Shown piece after piece: positions 34,048 through 44,295 of a DNA stretch of 64,000 nt. Source of the stretch: Bacteroidota bacterium (GTDB lineage: Bacteria > Bacteroidota > Ignavibacteria > UBA10030 > UBA8401). The position numbers and the translations under genes are program-made. Where the stretch lies: contig JBBAAO010000001.1 in the NCBI GenBank assembly GCA_041658205.1, positions 2,294,001-2,358,000 on the forward strand, read 5' to 3'. The notes under the pieces were generated by a model. It was not told the origin of the DNA. It was given only the letters and a program-made list of their open reading frames with translations, and did no database searches. How positions within the stretch are numbered: position 1 is the stretch's first letter; every line of letters begins with the position of its first letter.

Positions 34048-36312
34048 TTACTTCATCAACATCATTTTCTTTACTTGTTCGAATGAACCTGCATTCATTT
34101 GGTAGAAATAAATACCGCTTGCAACAGGTTTACCGAAGCTGTCTTTGCCATTCCATGTAGCACGGTGTGTACCGGCTTCATGAACGTCGTTGATGATGGA
34201 AGCAACTTTCTGACCGAGAATATTGAAAATAGAGATTTCAACATTGCTACGAACTGGAACGTTGTATTCAATCACTGTGGACGGGTTGAATGGGTTTGGA
34301 TAGTTTTGACCAAGTGTAAATTCACCAGGCATAACATCACCGACAGGTTTCACAGAAGATACACTCTGAAAGAATGAATTGGAAACCGCTCCGATATCAG
34401 AGATCCATTGATATTTTGGATCATCGCCCGGTGCTTTCGACGTATCACTGCGGAATTGCAATGTTGCAACGTCAAATGCAAAGAATGCCGTGTTGAATGT
34501 AGCTCCAAGGTTTTTCACACCGTACACATTTGCACCATCAGCTGTTTTGAAGAGAGCTTTTGCAGTTGCGGTTGGTGTCATGAAATCAGGATATCCAGCG
34601 AATCCTAATTCAAACGTTGGATTTGTCCACAATGTAGTGGAGCTGTCGGTATTGTACTTAATCAAGTAGTTTGTTACACTATCTACCTGTGGCAGAACTT
34701 TGACTGGTTTACTTGTTGAACCTTGATCTTGCGGTCCAAGTTTTTCTACACCAAGATATTTGTTTTCAAATGATGTAGAAGCAAATGTTGTGTCTGCGCA
34801 TGCCGCTTGAACATAGCATCCGTAATCTTGGCTAGAGAAGAAGAAATTTCTCTTTGCACTTGCAGTGCCGCCATCTAACCATGTACTGATAAGAGGATAA
34901 ACATTGCGTGCCGGGAAACCAGCATCAGCAACCATAGCATTGCTATATAACGCAAGAAGTTCTGCCATTTCACCAGTTCCATCATTCGGTGCTGACCAAC
35001 GATCGTATGCAGTGCTCTTGTTATTATAGTAATAGTTAGCACCACTTGTTGGGCTGCTCATAGAGAATGCAGCATTGTTGAGAATAAAAATACGATCTTG
35101 AGTTTTTCTGAAGATTTTGTAGTTACGTGGGCTTAGAATTGTATAGTTGCTATTCACGTCCTTTGTGGAAATGTACCAGTAAATGGTATCTCCCACTGAA
35201 GATGCGGGAATGCTTGCAGAATAGGTAGATCCTGATGCTGTCATTGCAACGCTATCATATGATGCAAGCGATCCTTTTTTGTATTTCAAGAATGCAGATG
35301 AAACACCTGATGCTCCTCCGCCTGGGTTATCATCGGTGATAGTAGCAGAGATGGTGCGTGCTGTTGTTTTCAGTGTTGTAGAGTATGTCGGGACAACAAC
35401 TTTCGGAGCACGATCTGTGGTATATTCAATAACGGTGTACATACCCCATTCGTAATCACCACGCATATGCCAGCCATTATCTACGCCTGGATTGCTACGT
35501 CCGCCTTCATACCATTTAAAGGAATGGTATGGTGCAGAGTTAGCATTTGCCCATGAAAGAATTTCCATGCGTTCATCTGTTCCGCCGGTCGGGATGTCAG
35601 ATAATTTGGTATCATTTGAAAGTGTGAAACCAAACATTTGTCCCAATTTAACGAACATTGAATCGCCGAAATCTTCCAATTTGAATCCTTGCCATTTGTT
35701 TGAATCAAGTGTGAAATTTTGACCACCGGGAACCCATGTTGAAACTTCTGTTCCGAGCGGATCAAATCTCCAAGTTGCAGAGTCAGCACCACCGTTACCA
35801 TAGAACCATTGATTTCCGGTTGTTGGTTTATAAGGAGTAACCAAACCATCACCGTCATTAGGATCTTTATAGTATCCTAAGAACTTGGTCAATGCAGAAG
35901 TAGGACGTGTTGCAAGTTTCGGATCTACGATCCAAGCACGTACAGTTCCTTTTTTTGCATTTCCTCTGGCTTGATAGTTTAACCACCAGAATTCTTTTAC
36001 TCTGCCGCCGGCAGCCGGTGTATACCATTGGAATGCAACATCTTGGTGTGTCCAACCGAAGTTGGTTGTCAATGCTGCATCGTTCGGATAGTATTTCAGC
36101 GTATCAATTAAACCAGCTGCTGAGCTATTTTTATGCAACGTTGCTTTTGCATGTTCAAGACGTTCAATAACATCTTGTGCTCGTTCACCTTTTTTTAACT
36201 GGATAGCTTCTTGTTTTCCGTTTTGACCGATGCGTACCAAATAACGCTCACCGGCTGTTGCCGTCAAACAAAATAAACCGAGTAAAAATAGTGTAAAGAG
36301 GTTTTTCACCAT
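34048..36312 (-). CDS. Secreted protein with T9SS type A sorting domain
   Basis: 754 residues with a signal peptide (about 1-20, LFLLGLFCLTATAG). The C-terminus has GEFTLGQNYPNPFNPSTVIE, then a FlgD-like Ig fold (VEISIFNILGQKVASII, GTHRATWNGKDS) ending in SGIYFYQMNAGSFEQVKKM, the type A sorting signal for export through the T9SS and surface anchoring. The middle is beta-rich and repeats Thr/Ser/Gly; one part (TDDNPGGGASGVSSAFLKYK) looks like an Ig-like or fibronectin-type module. It is a cargo of the secretion system; enzymatic activity is not recognised. It lies downstream of the PorV-family gene. Confidence 0.93.
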   Translation of the reverse strand: MVKNLFTLFLLGLFCLTATAGERYLVRIGQNGKQEAIQLKKGERAQDVIERLEHAKATLHKNSSAAGLIDTLKYYPNDAALTTNFGWTHQDVAFQWYTPAAGGRVKEFWWLNYQARGNAKKGTVRAWIVDPKLATRPTSALTKFLGYYKDPNDGDGLVTPYKPTTGNQWFYGNGGADSATWRFDPLGTEVSTWVPGGQNFTLDSNKWQGFKLEDFGDSMFVKLGQMFGFTLSNDTKLSDIPTGGTDERMEILSWANANSAPYHSFKWYEGGRSNPGVDNGWHMRGDYEWGMYTVIEYTTDRAPKVVVPTYSTTLKTTARTISATITDDNPGGGASGVSSAFLKYKKGSLASYDSVAMTASGSTYSASIPASSVGDTIYWYISTKDVNSNYTILSPRNYKIFRKTQDRIFILNNAAFSMSSPTSGANYYYNNKSTAYDRWSAPNDGTGEMAELLALYSNAMVADAGFPARNVYPLISTWLDGGTASAKRNFFFSSQDYGCYVQAACADTTFASTSFENKYLGVEKLGPQDQGSTSKPVKVLPQVDSVTNYLIKYNTDSSTTLWTNPTFELGFAGYPDFMTPTATAKALFKTADGANVYGVKNLGATFNTAFFAFDVATLQFRSDTSKAPGDDPKYQWISDIGAVSNSFFQSVSSVKPVGDVMPGEFTLGQNYPNPFNPSTVIEYNVPVRSNVEISIFNILGQKVASIINDVHEAGTHRATWNGKDSFGKPVASGIYFYQMNAGSFEQVKKMMLMK

Positions 36313-36403
36313 ACGGTTACTCCTTTGTAAGTTGATAAATGTGTGGATTGTGATGCTTCATTGATATTTAACGTATTTCGTGCAAAAATGCAACGAAAAT
36401 CTC

Positions 36404-37441
36404 TTAAAAGCCTAACTTTACCGAAAAAACATGATTTGCGTCAAAAAATTGCACATCACGATATGCATAATCGAACGTGAAATCTAAACCGTCAAAATTC
36501 TGACTAATTCCAGCTCCGAATGTTGCTCCAAAGATATATGATTCTTTGTACGAATCCTGAGAGACATTATATCCCCCACGGACAAAGAATGTATTATCCC
36601 AAACAAATTCTCCGCCGAATTTATACTCATCATCGGACAGGTTTTGATTTTGGAAGATCGATGCTAAATTCAATTGACTTTGCTCGCTGATGCTCATCTT
36701 GTATGCAAAGCCAAGTTCAATCACAGAAGGAAGTTCTGCTTTTGATGCGGTCAATGCATAATATGAACTCGATCGAATAACATCGTCAACCTGGCCGCGG
36801 CGAATTAATCCCGGACCTTCGTATTGCATCTGCGGTCCGACGTTTTTAATTGCAACGCCGAGATCAAGTCCACCAACATTGGCAAAGTTTTTATACTGAA
36901 CGCCAAAGTCAAAACCAATTCCGCTAGAACTTGCTCTGTCAATTTGTTCAGAGATCAAATTGACTGTCAACCCAACAGAGATACGATCCGTCATTGCGTT
37001 GGCGTAAGTAAGTCCAATGGTGGTAAATTGTGGATTAAATGTTTCTCCGGTTCCATCGGGATTGTTTTCGGTCGTGATCTCAATAGAACCGATCGATAAC
37101 GATTTGATGGTAAGAGCAAGCACTCCAAAGCCGGCAAAATTACTGCTGACACCGATATAATCGACACCGATATCCGCAATATAATTCATGTGAGAAAAGA
37201 TCGCTTCGCTTTGTTTCTTTCCCCAGGCTATACCGGCTGGATTATAATGTACGGCTTCGATACCAAATGAATTGGCAACAGTAGAAGCGCCCATGGCAAT
37301 ATCACGTCCTCCCACCGGGATCAGCAGCATTGGTGCAGCTGCGGTGCCGGCTTTGTCTCCTCTACCGGCAATACCGAAGTCTGCTACGACCAACGCCAGC
37401 ACAAGAATCACCAGCGAGAATTTTTTAAGAGTATTAATCAT
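36404..37441 (-). CDS. PorV/PorQ-family outer-membrane protein
   Basis: 345 residues from ATG 37441, selected because AAGGAGAG lies directly upstream. A signal peptide (about 1-25) precedes VGGRDIAMGASTVAN and AVHYNPAGIAW, characteristic of PorV/PorQ (FadL-like beta-barrel, UPF0164-type) proteins. In T9SS, PorV shuttles cargo from the translocon to the attachment complex. The barrel ends in SVKLGF with terminal F. Located between two secreted cargo-like proteins (53 nt from the CHRD protein, 91 nt to the second), it may serve these cargos specifically; the general PorV of the organism may lie elsewhere. Confidence 0.9.
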   Translation of the reverse strand: MINTLKKFSLVILVLALVVADFGIAGRGDKAGTAAAPMLLIPVGGRDIAMGASTVANSFGIEAVHYNPAGIAWGKKQSEAIFSHMNYIADIGVDYIGVSSNFAGFGVLALTIKSLSIGSIEITTENNPDGTGETFNPQFTTIGLTYANAMTDRISVGLTVNLISEQIDRASSSGIGFDFGVQYKNFANVGGLDLGVAIKNVGPQMQYEGPGLIRRGQVDDVIRSSSYYALTASKAELPSVIELGFAYKMSISEQSQLNLASIFQNQNLSDDEYKFGGEFVWDNTFFVRGGYNVSQDSYKESYIFGATFGAGISQNFDGLDFTFDYAYRDVQFFDANHVFSVKLGF

Positions 37442-37494
37442 TGTACTCTCCTTCGAATTTAATTGTATGTTCATCATAGTTATCTCGCTGTGAA

Positions 37495-40400
37495 TTAGAA
37501 GTTATCCAAGAATTGCTGTTCCATAATAACGGCTGATTTGAGAATCTTGACACCGAGCGTTCCCATATCGATATGGAGCAAATAAATTCCACTTGCAACA
37601 GGCAATCCTTTGTGGTTCGTCAGATTCCAGTTGATGAACTGTGATGGACTATCTTTAATAATCGTATTCACAAGACTGCCGGCAAGATTGAAGATACGAA
37701 TGGTCGCCTGCTTTGGCAGATGGTTGATTGTTACAAAACGTGCTTCCTTAGTTCGTTCCGATGTGTTGACTGCGTAATACGGATTCGGGAACACATTCAC
37801 GAGTGAAGCCTCAGCTTTTGCAGCTTCGAATTTTCCTACTTGAATTGCTCGTACGCTGAATGTGCGAATATCTCCCGGCTTAATCGATTTATTCATCGCA
37901 ATCTTAATCACTGTCCCGGCTGCCGGAGCAACGCCGTCCTTTTTAAGGTTCACAAAAGAGATGTTCTTCAAATTGTGATTATTTGCATTATTTAATCTGC
38001 CTCTAAATGGTGTTCCGGGATTTGGAACACGAACGCCCGATCCATTCAAAACAAATGAACTGTAATATTCCAAATTATTATTCGAAGCATCTTTTGTGTC
38101 CACAATTCCGAGAATCAGATCGAATAACGGAGCACCATTGACAGTACCATTGAGAGGATCTGCATTCCATACTGTATCGGTTGATGCAGAAACTATTGCT
38201 GGCCAAACTCTGGTTGTATTTTGGTATACCTGGAATGGGACCCGAGCATACTTTGTTTGAGCAGGTGTTGGATTGACAATTTCGCGCGGAATAAGGAGCG
38301 CATAATTTGAGTCGCTTCCGTCAAACCTGATTTCAAATGCTGCTTCAGAGTCTTTGGTCCCAGCCATTGCTGCAACCGGACCAACGATACTAAATGTTCC
38401 GTTCGGGTTTGGAACTCCAATAACCTGACCAACGGTGGGAGCAGATTGTTCAACTGATTTCGCTCCAGAAGGTGCCGGAGTAACATAAAAGGACACACCT
38501 TCATTTGGCACTCTATTTTCTGCATAGGTTGTAATTGACGCCAAAACGCCAACTGGTGGAGCCGCAGCAGTTAATCGTGGTGTTAAACCATCGGCTATCT
38601 GGCCGCGAATTTCGCCACCCGGACGCAAAGCTGTGTGAATGTTAACGTACAGGTTGCCTGCAGTAAAATCATCAAACAATGAATCCGGAATTGCCCACGT
38701 ACCACCAACAATTTCGTTATTCGTTATTGTAAAGGGATGCACAACCGGACCAGCAACACCAGGTGCTCCGGCATGAATATGTGCATTCGTAATTGGTCCC
38801 GATAAACCATTGACGGATAATTTTCCATACGTTACTTGGTTCTTTGCATCATTTATTGTAAATGATCCGGAACCTTTTCCTTTTTGAATTGCTGCCGCCG
38901 TATCTACTGGGAGCATTGTTGCGCTCAAGGTTGCGTAATCGGTGCTTCCGGTAACCGGTTTCACGATTGTATATGTCCGTGTCGTTGCTCCAGAACCACC
39001 ATACCATACTTCGTATGTTGTGCCGACTTGAATGGTTGGATTGAATACGGTAATACCAACAACACCATCATTCTGTCCTACCACCATGTTGGATGCAACA
39101 ATCATTGTATCATTAATGTTATACGGCAGTATCGTTCCGGAATTTGGTGAATGCGGAATGACGGTTTGGATATTTGCCGAACTCTCTAATGATTTTGTTG
39201 TGCTCAACGGATCGGCCGTATAATTATACGCTGTAACAGCGTAATAATATGGCTGACCGTTTACCAATGGTTTATTACGAATTTCATCTTTTGTAAGATA
39301 GAGATATCGTGACAAACCGCTATTTTTTCCAAGTTGAACTGGTTTTACAAGAATCTGACCGGATGATTCATCAAATTCTTCCTGTGAAACAGTCGCAGGA
39401 TCTGTAATAAGATCGTAGGTGGCAAGTTTCTTAGCGCTTGTTACAGGTGCAGTAGCAGAGGGAAATTGATAGACATTGTAACCCTGGAATAAGAATCCTT
39501 GCGAATTCGATTCTTCGGTTGCTTTTACAGCTACTGCATCATTATCCCATTCTAAAATGATACCGTTCGACAATTCCACAACACTCAATTTGGGCGCCGG
39601 CGGCGGTTTCGGAAGATTAAATAAGTTATTGTATGCAGCTTGAGCTGTTTTGTCATAAAATTTCAAAACAGAAATACTGGATAAAAAATCAGAACCAATA
39701 CCTGCGATGACCGCAGAAACAAGTTCTTGAGTATCACCAATAGCCATATTGAATGGACCGGAGTTTAACAAAAGACGTCTATCACCAGGATTGTCGAGTG
39801 CACCATCAATCCATCCAGTTTTTGTGACTGGATCACCCGGAAGCCAAAATGATGTGGGATTTCCTGTTTTCGGATCAATTAATGGATCTGGATCTGGTGG
39901 ACTTTGTGGTATCGGAGGTAATCCTCTAAACATTTGATACCATTGAATTGATCCATTATAATTGAATGGCGGGTCACCGTAGACACCACCGGCAGCAAAA
40001 TAAATGAACGATGTCATCGGTAAATTTTTGTATCCTTTGCGATACCGTAAATCAAATACGGCGCTATCCGCAGCGGAAGGAACGATTGGACCTTGAAGAA
40101 AATCATAGCCAGATGCCGGAGGTGCTAAATTGAACTTCCGGAATTCTGAATCCAATGTTTTTGAATTATAGACAAATCCTAAACTGAGTGTTACATCACA
40201 ACCTGCAAAATCGTCGCCCGCATCTCCCAAATCCGGATCGGACCATTGACAGAGATACATATCATTGATCATTGAGCCTGCAGGAGTAGCAGATGTCCCT
40301 TTATAAATAATTCTGAATTTTTTGAAAATCATATTTCCAAGAGCATCTGTTCTGTTGTAACCCCAGAATGTGTTTTGAACTTCAACTCCTAATGCCTTTG

Positions 40401-41220
40401 TTTTCCAAGGTGATTCTATTGTTCCGATATCATTGTTCACTGCCCAAATAACTTGGTCAGCATCAGCAATGCCGGGTGTTTCGCCGTCAAGCACTTTATT
40501 ATCATTGACATCTTCACCATCATCCAAAACACCGTTGCGGCGACGATCATCGTTGAGCGGAAATGTATCATCTTCACCCCAATCAATGACTCCATTATTT
40601 GCACCTACAACAACATTCGAAGTATTTTTATATCCAACATCATAGAAAGGAGCACCTTTTTGTGTCGGCCATTCTTTCCAGTCTTTTTTATATTGGTCAC
40701 GAACAGCGGCTATCTGTCCATCGCTAACCGAAGAAATGGAGATGGTATTAATTTCTGCTGCATCTTGCCGAAGATCTGCCGTAGCATAGTCTTTTCGAAT
40801 ACGCCAAATGCGGACATTAATATCACCGGGACTTTCGATAACACCAGTTCTATTTCCAAGAATAGCACCATTCTGAAATCCTTTGTTATAGGAAAATCCG
40901 GTCACACGTTGACCGGTTTGAATTCCATCTGTCGATTTACCACCCATCATCAATCCGGATGCATAAATAACATAGGATGTTCCTCGCGGATACGACATAC
41001 CGGAATTGCCAGTCGCAGGATTTCGTTCATGTTCTCCATCCGCGCTGTACCAAGAGGACATTTTATTGATATTCATCAAAGAGCTGCTTGGAATGCCTGA
41101 TGCCTTCTGAACACCAGTTGCCGCCTTAACTCCAGATGGTTCTTTTGCTACAAGAGTCAAGGTAGCGAGCAACACCAGTCCAACCAACAATTGAATGTGT
41201 GGGATTTTCTTTTTCATCAT
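37495..41220 (-). CDS. Giant secreted protein with CHRD domain and dockerin-like Ca loops
   Basis: About 1241 residues from ATG 41220 (GGAG upstream; an in-frame ATG at 41250 is less likely). A signal peptide precedes an Asp/Gly/Asn-rich zone with DDRRRNGVLDDGEDVNDNK, similar to Ca-binding loops of dockerin or thrombospondin type 3. The segment FNMAIGDTQELVSAVIAGIG is followed by Fn3-like strands (QGFLFQGYNVYQ, NGQPYYYAVTAYNY), then a complete CHRD domain (ATLSATMLP, NAHIHAGAPGVAGPVV, VNIHTALRPGGEIRGQI) near 780-900, and a C-terminal sorting-type domain (IRIFNLAGSLVNTI, ASGIYLLHI). Likely surface-exposed and T9SS-exported; function unknown. Confidence 0.88.
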   Translation of the reverse strand: MMKKKIPHIQLLVGLVLLATLTLVAKEPSGVKAATGVQKASGIPSSSLMNINKMSSWYSADGEHERNPATGNSGMSYPRGTSYVIYASGLMMGGKSTDGIQTGQRVTGFSYNKGFQNGAILGNRTGVIESPGDINVRIWRIRKDYATADLRQDAAEINTISISSVSDGQIAAVRDQYKKDWKEWPTQKGAPFYDVGYKNTSNVVVGANNGVIDWGEDDTFPLNDDRRRNGVLDDGEDVNDNKVLDGETPGIADADQVIWAVNNDIGTIESPWKTKALGVEVQNTFWGYNRTDALGNMIFKKFRIIYKGTSATPAGSMINDMYLCQWSDPDLGDAGDDFAGCDVTLSLGFVYNSKTLDSEFRKFNLAPPASGYDFLQGPIVPSAADSAVFDLRYRKGYKNLPMTSFIYFAAGGVYGDPPFNYNGSIQWYQMFRGLPPIPQSPPDPDPLIDPKTGNPTSFWLPGDPVTKTGWIDGALDNPGDRRLLLNSGPFNMAIGDTQELVSAVIAGIGSDFLSSISVLKFYDKTAQAAYNNLFNLPKPPPAPKLSVVELSNGIILEWDNDAVAVKATEESNSQGFLFQGYNVYQFPSATAPVTSAKKLATYDLITDPATVSQEEFDESSGQILVKPVQLGKNSGLSRYLYLTKDEIRNKPLVNGQPYYYAVTAYNYTADPLSTTKSLESSANIQTVIPHSPNSGTILPYNINDTMIVASNMVVGQNDGVVGITVFNPTIQVGTTYEVWYGGSGATTRTYTIVKPVTGSTDYATLSATMLPVDTAAAIQKGKGSGSFTINDAKNQVTYGKLSVNGLSGPITNAHIHAGAPGVAGPVVHPFTITNNEIVGGTWAIPDSLFDDFTAGNLYVNIHTALRPGGEIRGQIADGLTPRLTAAAPPVGVLASITTYAENRVPNEGVSFYVTPAPSGAKSVEQSAPTVGQVIGVPNPNGTFSIVGPVAAMAGTKDSEAAFEIRFDGSDSNYALLIPREIVNPTPAQTKYARVPFQVYQNTTRVWPAIVSASTDTVWNADPLNGTVNGAPLFDLILGIVDTKDASNNNLEYYSSFVLNGSGVRVPNPGTPFRGRLNNANNHNLKNISFVNLKKDGVAPAAGTVIKIAMNKSIKPGDIRTFSVRAIQVGKFEAAKAEASLVNVFPNPYYAVNTSERTKEARFVTINHLPKQATIRIFNLAGSLVNTIIKDSPSQFINWNLTNHKGLPVASGIYLLHIDMGTLGVKILKSAVIMEQQFLDNF

Positions 41221-41260
41221 TGTGGCTCCGTTCATAATATTATTATTCATTTAATTCACA

Positions 41261-44239
41261 TTATAATTCTAAGCGCATACCAAAACGAATTTGGCGCGGT
41301 GTTCCGTAAAGGTTGTTCCCTGTTACTGTGCGATAGTGTCGACCATTCACCAGGTTAATATTTCGATACAACTCAACATAACCGGGGCCTAATTGATTTA
41401 CGATGCTTGCGCTAAGATCCGGATTACTTAAGAAGCCGTCTTCATATGCGTTACCGGAACGACGATACACGTTAATGACGTTTTTCGTATTCATTAAATT
41501 CTGAACATAGACGTATACTTCTGCGTTGATTCCGCCAATTTCAATTCCTTTGTATAGTCTGGCATCAAAATTAAACACCCAAGGCGTTGTTGATGAATTG
41601 ATTGCTTCGAGCGGTACGCTAAATCGAGCATCAGATTCAACAAGTGCACCAGTGGATGCTCCCTGCTGACCGATACTTCCGGTAGAACGTGTGAACGGAT
41701 GTCCACTATTGAAGGTAAATAAGATGTTCGTCCCTACTTGTTCAAGAATTGGTCCGCCATCACCTTTGTCAAATGAGTAATCAAGATTGACAGAACCCTT
41801 ATGTGTTTGATTGAAATCCAAGGGTGAAATCACTGAAGGATATAATGTCCCAGATTCTACTGATGAAACAGCCGAGTTTGTTGCAGAACCTGTACCTTGC
41901 GCATCGGAGTATGTATAATTGAATTGCGCTTTCAACCGATTAATACGTCGTAAACGCAAACTAACTTCAACACCCTTTGTCGTCACGAAATCACCGTTCG
42001 CATAAGTGTTATACCCGGCAACCGGAGATCCGACGGCGGTCGTGATTCTCTGTATTTGAATCTGACCATTGATGTCTTTATAAAAACCAGTGATATCAAA
42101 CGCAGCGTTTTCAGTAAATTGCTGCGTGAAACCAACTTCATACGTTGTCGTGCGCTCCGGTTGGATATTAAATCCAACTGGATTTGGTATGAAATTGCCA
42201 CCGCTAAAAATAGTCGCTTGGTTTCCACGGCCGCGATAAATAAGATTTAACTGTGGTGATTGAATGAACTTGCCATATTGCAAATGGAACACAGTTCTAT
42301 CGGAAACCGGGAATGAAAATCCTAAACGAGGGCTAACACCGACAAACGCTTTGGACTTTGCAATACCCGAAGCCTTATAAACAGGATATGCTGTGAAGAT
42401 GGTATTATCAACCGATGGATTTTCCGGTCCTTCAGTAATATTTGTTGTGTTTGGATCATCGATGAACCGGATATCATCATTGTCGATATAATCAAGACGA
42501 ACACCAGCATTAACAACAAGATCAGAATATTCAATCTTATCTTGTAAATATGCACCGATATATCGCGGAGCTTTCGGGCCGTCAATATTGTCGATATCAG
42601 ACAATTCATTTCCATACCAATCATAACCGTAATTATTTACGGCACCATTTTGTGCAATAGCATAATCACGCTTTAGTCCGGCAGTCCGTGCATCATCAGG
42701 ATTATTGCGATAATAACCGAGTAACGCACTGGAGGCTGTTGTATAGTTGCTGACGCGATACTCTTCAATGGATGCACCAACTTTTAATTGATGCTCGCTG
42801 CTCACCTGGCTTGTAATATCAAATGACGCACCATAACGAGTTTGTTTCCCTTTATTAAACGTTGCTTGCGTCGTACCGAATCTATTTACACCGAAATTGT
42901 AGAAATTATATTGTGTCGGTCCGGTATTGTAATTCTTAAATGTATATCCGTACTTCGCATTTTCCAGACTATCGTTATATTTGAAGAAATTATCACCATG
43001 ATCCGGATCGTATGTTTTTGTCCGGTTATCCATATAACTGACATTAAAATCGTACGATGTAGTTGTGTTCAGAATATGTGTGATTTTTGTGTTCAACAGC
43101 AGATTGCTCACATCAGTAATTCCAAGTCGTTCTGTTGCATACAAATTCGTCAAGATGTCAGCTGTGTTTTGTGTTTTCTGTCGACTGAATGAACCACCAA
43201 CACGAATTAAGAATGGTTGAAGATCAAACGACAAAGTACCATTGGTGGTATAACGATTTGATAGACCAGGAATATTTCCTGGTTTAATCGTTAACTCATC
43301 TTTCACAAACTTTGGGGTTGTCGCTGAACTAAGGTCTGTAAGATTCTTCATCGTAAATCCTTCCCAAAAGAGCACCTGATTATCTCGTTGGAATTGATTT
43401 TCGCCAGCAACAAAGAATTTCACATTTTTCATACCAGGAATCGGGCCGCCGATGGTCATTGTATAGTTGCTATATCCATAGGAGTATGTACCGAGTGCCT
43501 TTTTATATTGCGGGGTGAAATTATCAGTTTCTCCTTGTATACTAATCTTATATTCTTGTCCGCCTGTTTTCAGAGATTGACGCACAATACCAGAGTTTGC
43601 ACCACCGTACTCAGCAGTGTATCCGCCAGCTTGTACTTGAAATTCTTCCAATGCATCCGGAATAACAGTTGTTAAATTGGTTCCATTTGCAATGCTTCTG
43701 GTGTTGGCACCTTCAAGATAATATCCCACTTCGTCCGAACGGCCGCCTCTTATATAGAGGTTGCCATTTTGCTGGACGACTCCAGGTGAAAGAGCGACTG
43801 CAGCTTGAACACCGCGAATAGGAAGTTTCTGAATATCTTCCTGGGTACCAATGCGAACAGCGTTCGTTGCGTTTTTATTCACCAACGGTCGATCGTTGAT
43901 AATAATCACTTCACTCAATTGCACTTCAGATGATATCAATCGGAAGTTGATTTCCGTTGATAAATCTTCGCTGACTTTAATATTGTTGACTGTGGTGTTT
44001 TGATATCCAATGAATGATGCCCGCAAAGCATAAGTGCCGGGAGGGACATTCAAAACTATGAAGTTACCATCGACATCGGTAACCGCACCGTAATTGGTTC
44101 CAACAATCACCACGCTAGCGCCAACAAGCGCTTCTTTGGTCTTGTCATCAAGTATCTGACCGCGAATCTTACCGGATGCGGCAAAGATCAGCGTTGGGAT
44201 AATTGAGAAGATCAGTACAGACAATAAAAACTTTTTCAT
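41261..44239 (-). CDS. SusC-like TonB-dependent receptor
   Basis: About 992 residues from ATG 44239, which has GAGGAGAA at ideal spacing; an upstream ATG at 44299 would overlap the lipoprotein gene. Signal peptide, then a CarboxypepD_reg-like domain (KIRGQILDDKTKEALVGAS, AVTDVDGNFIV), then a plug domain with LPIRGVQAAVALSPGVV and YIRGGRSDEVGYYLEG, then a long beta-barrel ending in RFGMRLEL. Length exceeds simple siderophore receptors and fits SusC-like or protein-secretion-linked receptors. No SusD gene is adjacent; instead a DUF4397-like lipoprotein lies 56 nt upstream and may play a partner role, by inference. Ligand unknown. Confidence 0.93.
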   Translation of the reverse strand: MKKFLLSVLIFSIIPTLIFAASGKIRGQILDDKTKEALVGASVVIVGTNYGAVTDVDGNFIVLNVPPGTYALRASFIGYQNTTVNNIKVSEDLSTEINFRLISSEVQLSEVIIINDRPLVNKNATNAVRIGTQEDIQKLPIRGVQAAVALSPGVVQQNGNLYIRGGRSDEVGYYLEGANTRSIANGTNLTTVIPDALEEFQVQAGGYTAEYGGANSGIVRQSLKTGGQEYKISIQGETDNFTPQYKKALGTYSYGYSNYTMTIGGPIPGMKNVKFFVAGENQFQRDNQVLFWEGFTMKNLTDLSSATTPKFVKDELTIKPGNIPGLSNRYTTNGTLSFDLQPFLIRVGGSFSRQKTQNTADILTNLYATERLGITDVSNLLLNTKITHILNTTTSYDFNVSYMDNRTKTYDPDHGDNFFKYNDSLENAKYGYTFKNYNTGPTQYNFYNFGVNRFGTTQATFNKGKQTRYGASFDITSQVSSEHQLKVGASIEEYRVSNYTTASSALLGYYRNNPDDARTAGLKRDYAIAQNGAVNNYGYDWYGNELSDIDNIDGPKAPRYIGAYLQDKIEYSDLVVNAGVRLDYIDNDDIRFIDDPNTTNITEGPENPSVDNTIFTAYPVYKASGIAKSKAFVGVSPRLGFSFPVSDRTVFHLQYGKFIQSPQLNLIYRGRGNQATIFSGGNFIPNPVGFNIQPERTTTYEVGFTQQFTENAAFDITGFYKDINGQIQIQRITTAVGSPVAGYNTYANGDFVTTKGVEVSLRLRRINRLKAQFNYTYSDAQGTGSATNSAVSSVESGTLYPSVISPLDFNQTHKGSVNLDYSFDKGDGGPILEQVGTNILFTFNSGHPFTRSTGSIGQQGASTGALVESDARFSVPLEAINSSTTPWVFNFDARLYKGIEIGGINAEVYVYVQNLMNTKNVINVYRRSGNAYEDGFLSNPDLSASIVNQLGPGYVELYRNINLVNGRHYRTVTGNNLYGTPRQIRFGMRLEL

Positions 44240-44295
44240 AATTTCTCCTCTTGATGCTTCATTAGTTTTATACATAGTGTCGTTATCAAGGCTGA

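Noticed and set aside
40453..41100. 215-codon plus-strand open frame opposite the giant CHRD protein gene
   Set aside because: It is fully antisense to a well-supported gene, has an unnatural Ile/Cys/Ser-rich composition, no ribosome binding site and no recognisable motif.
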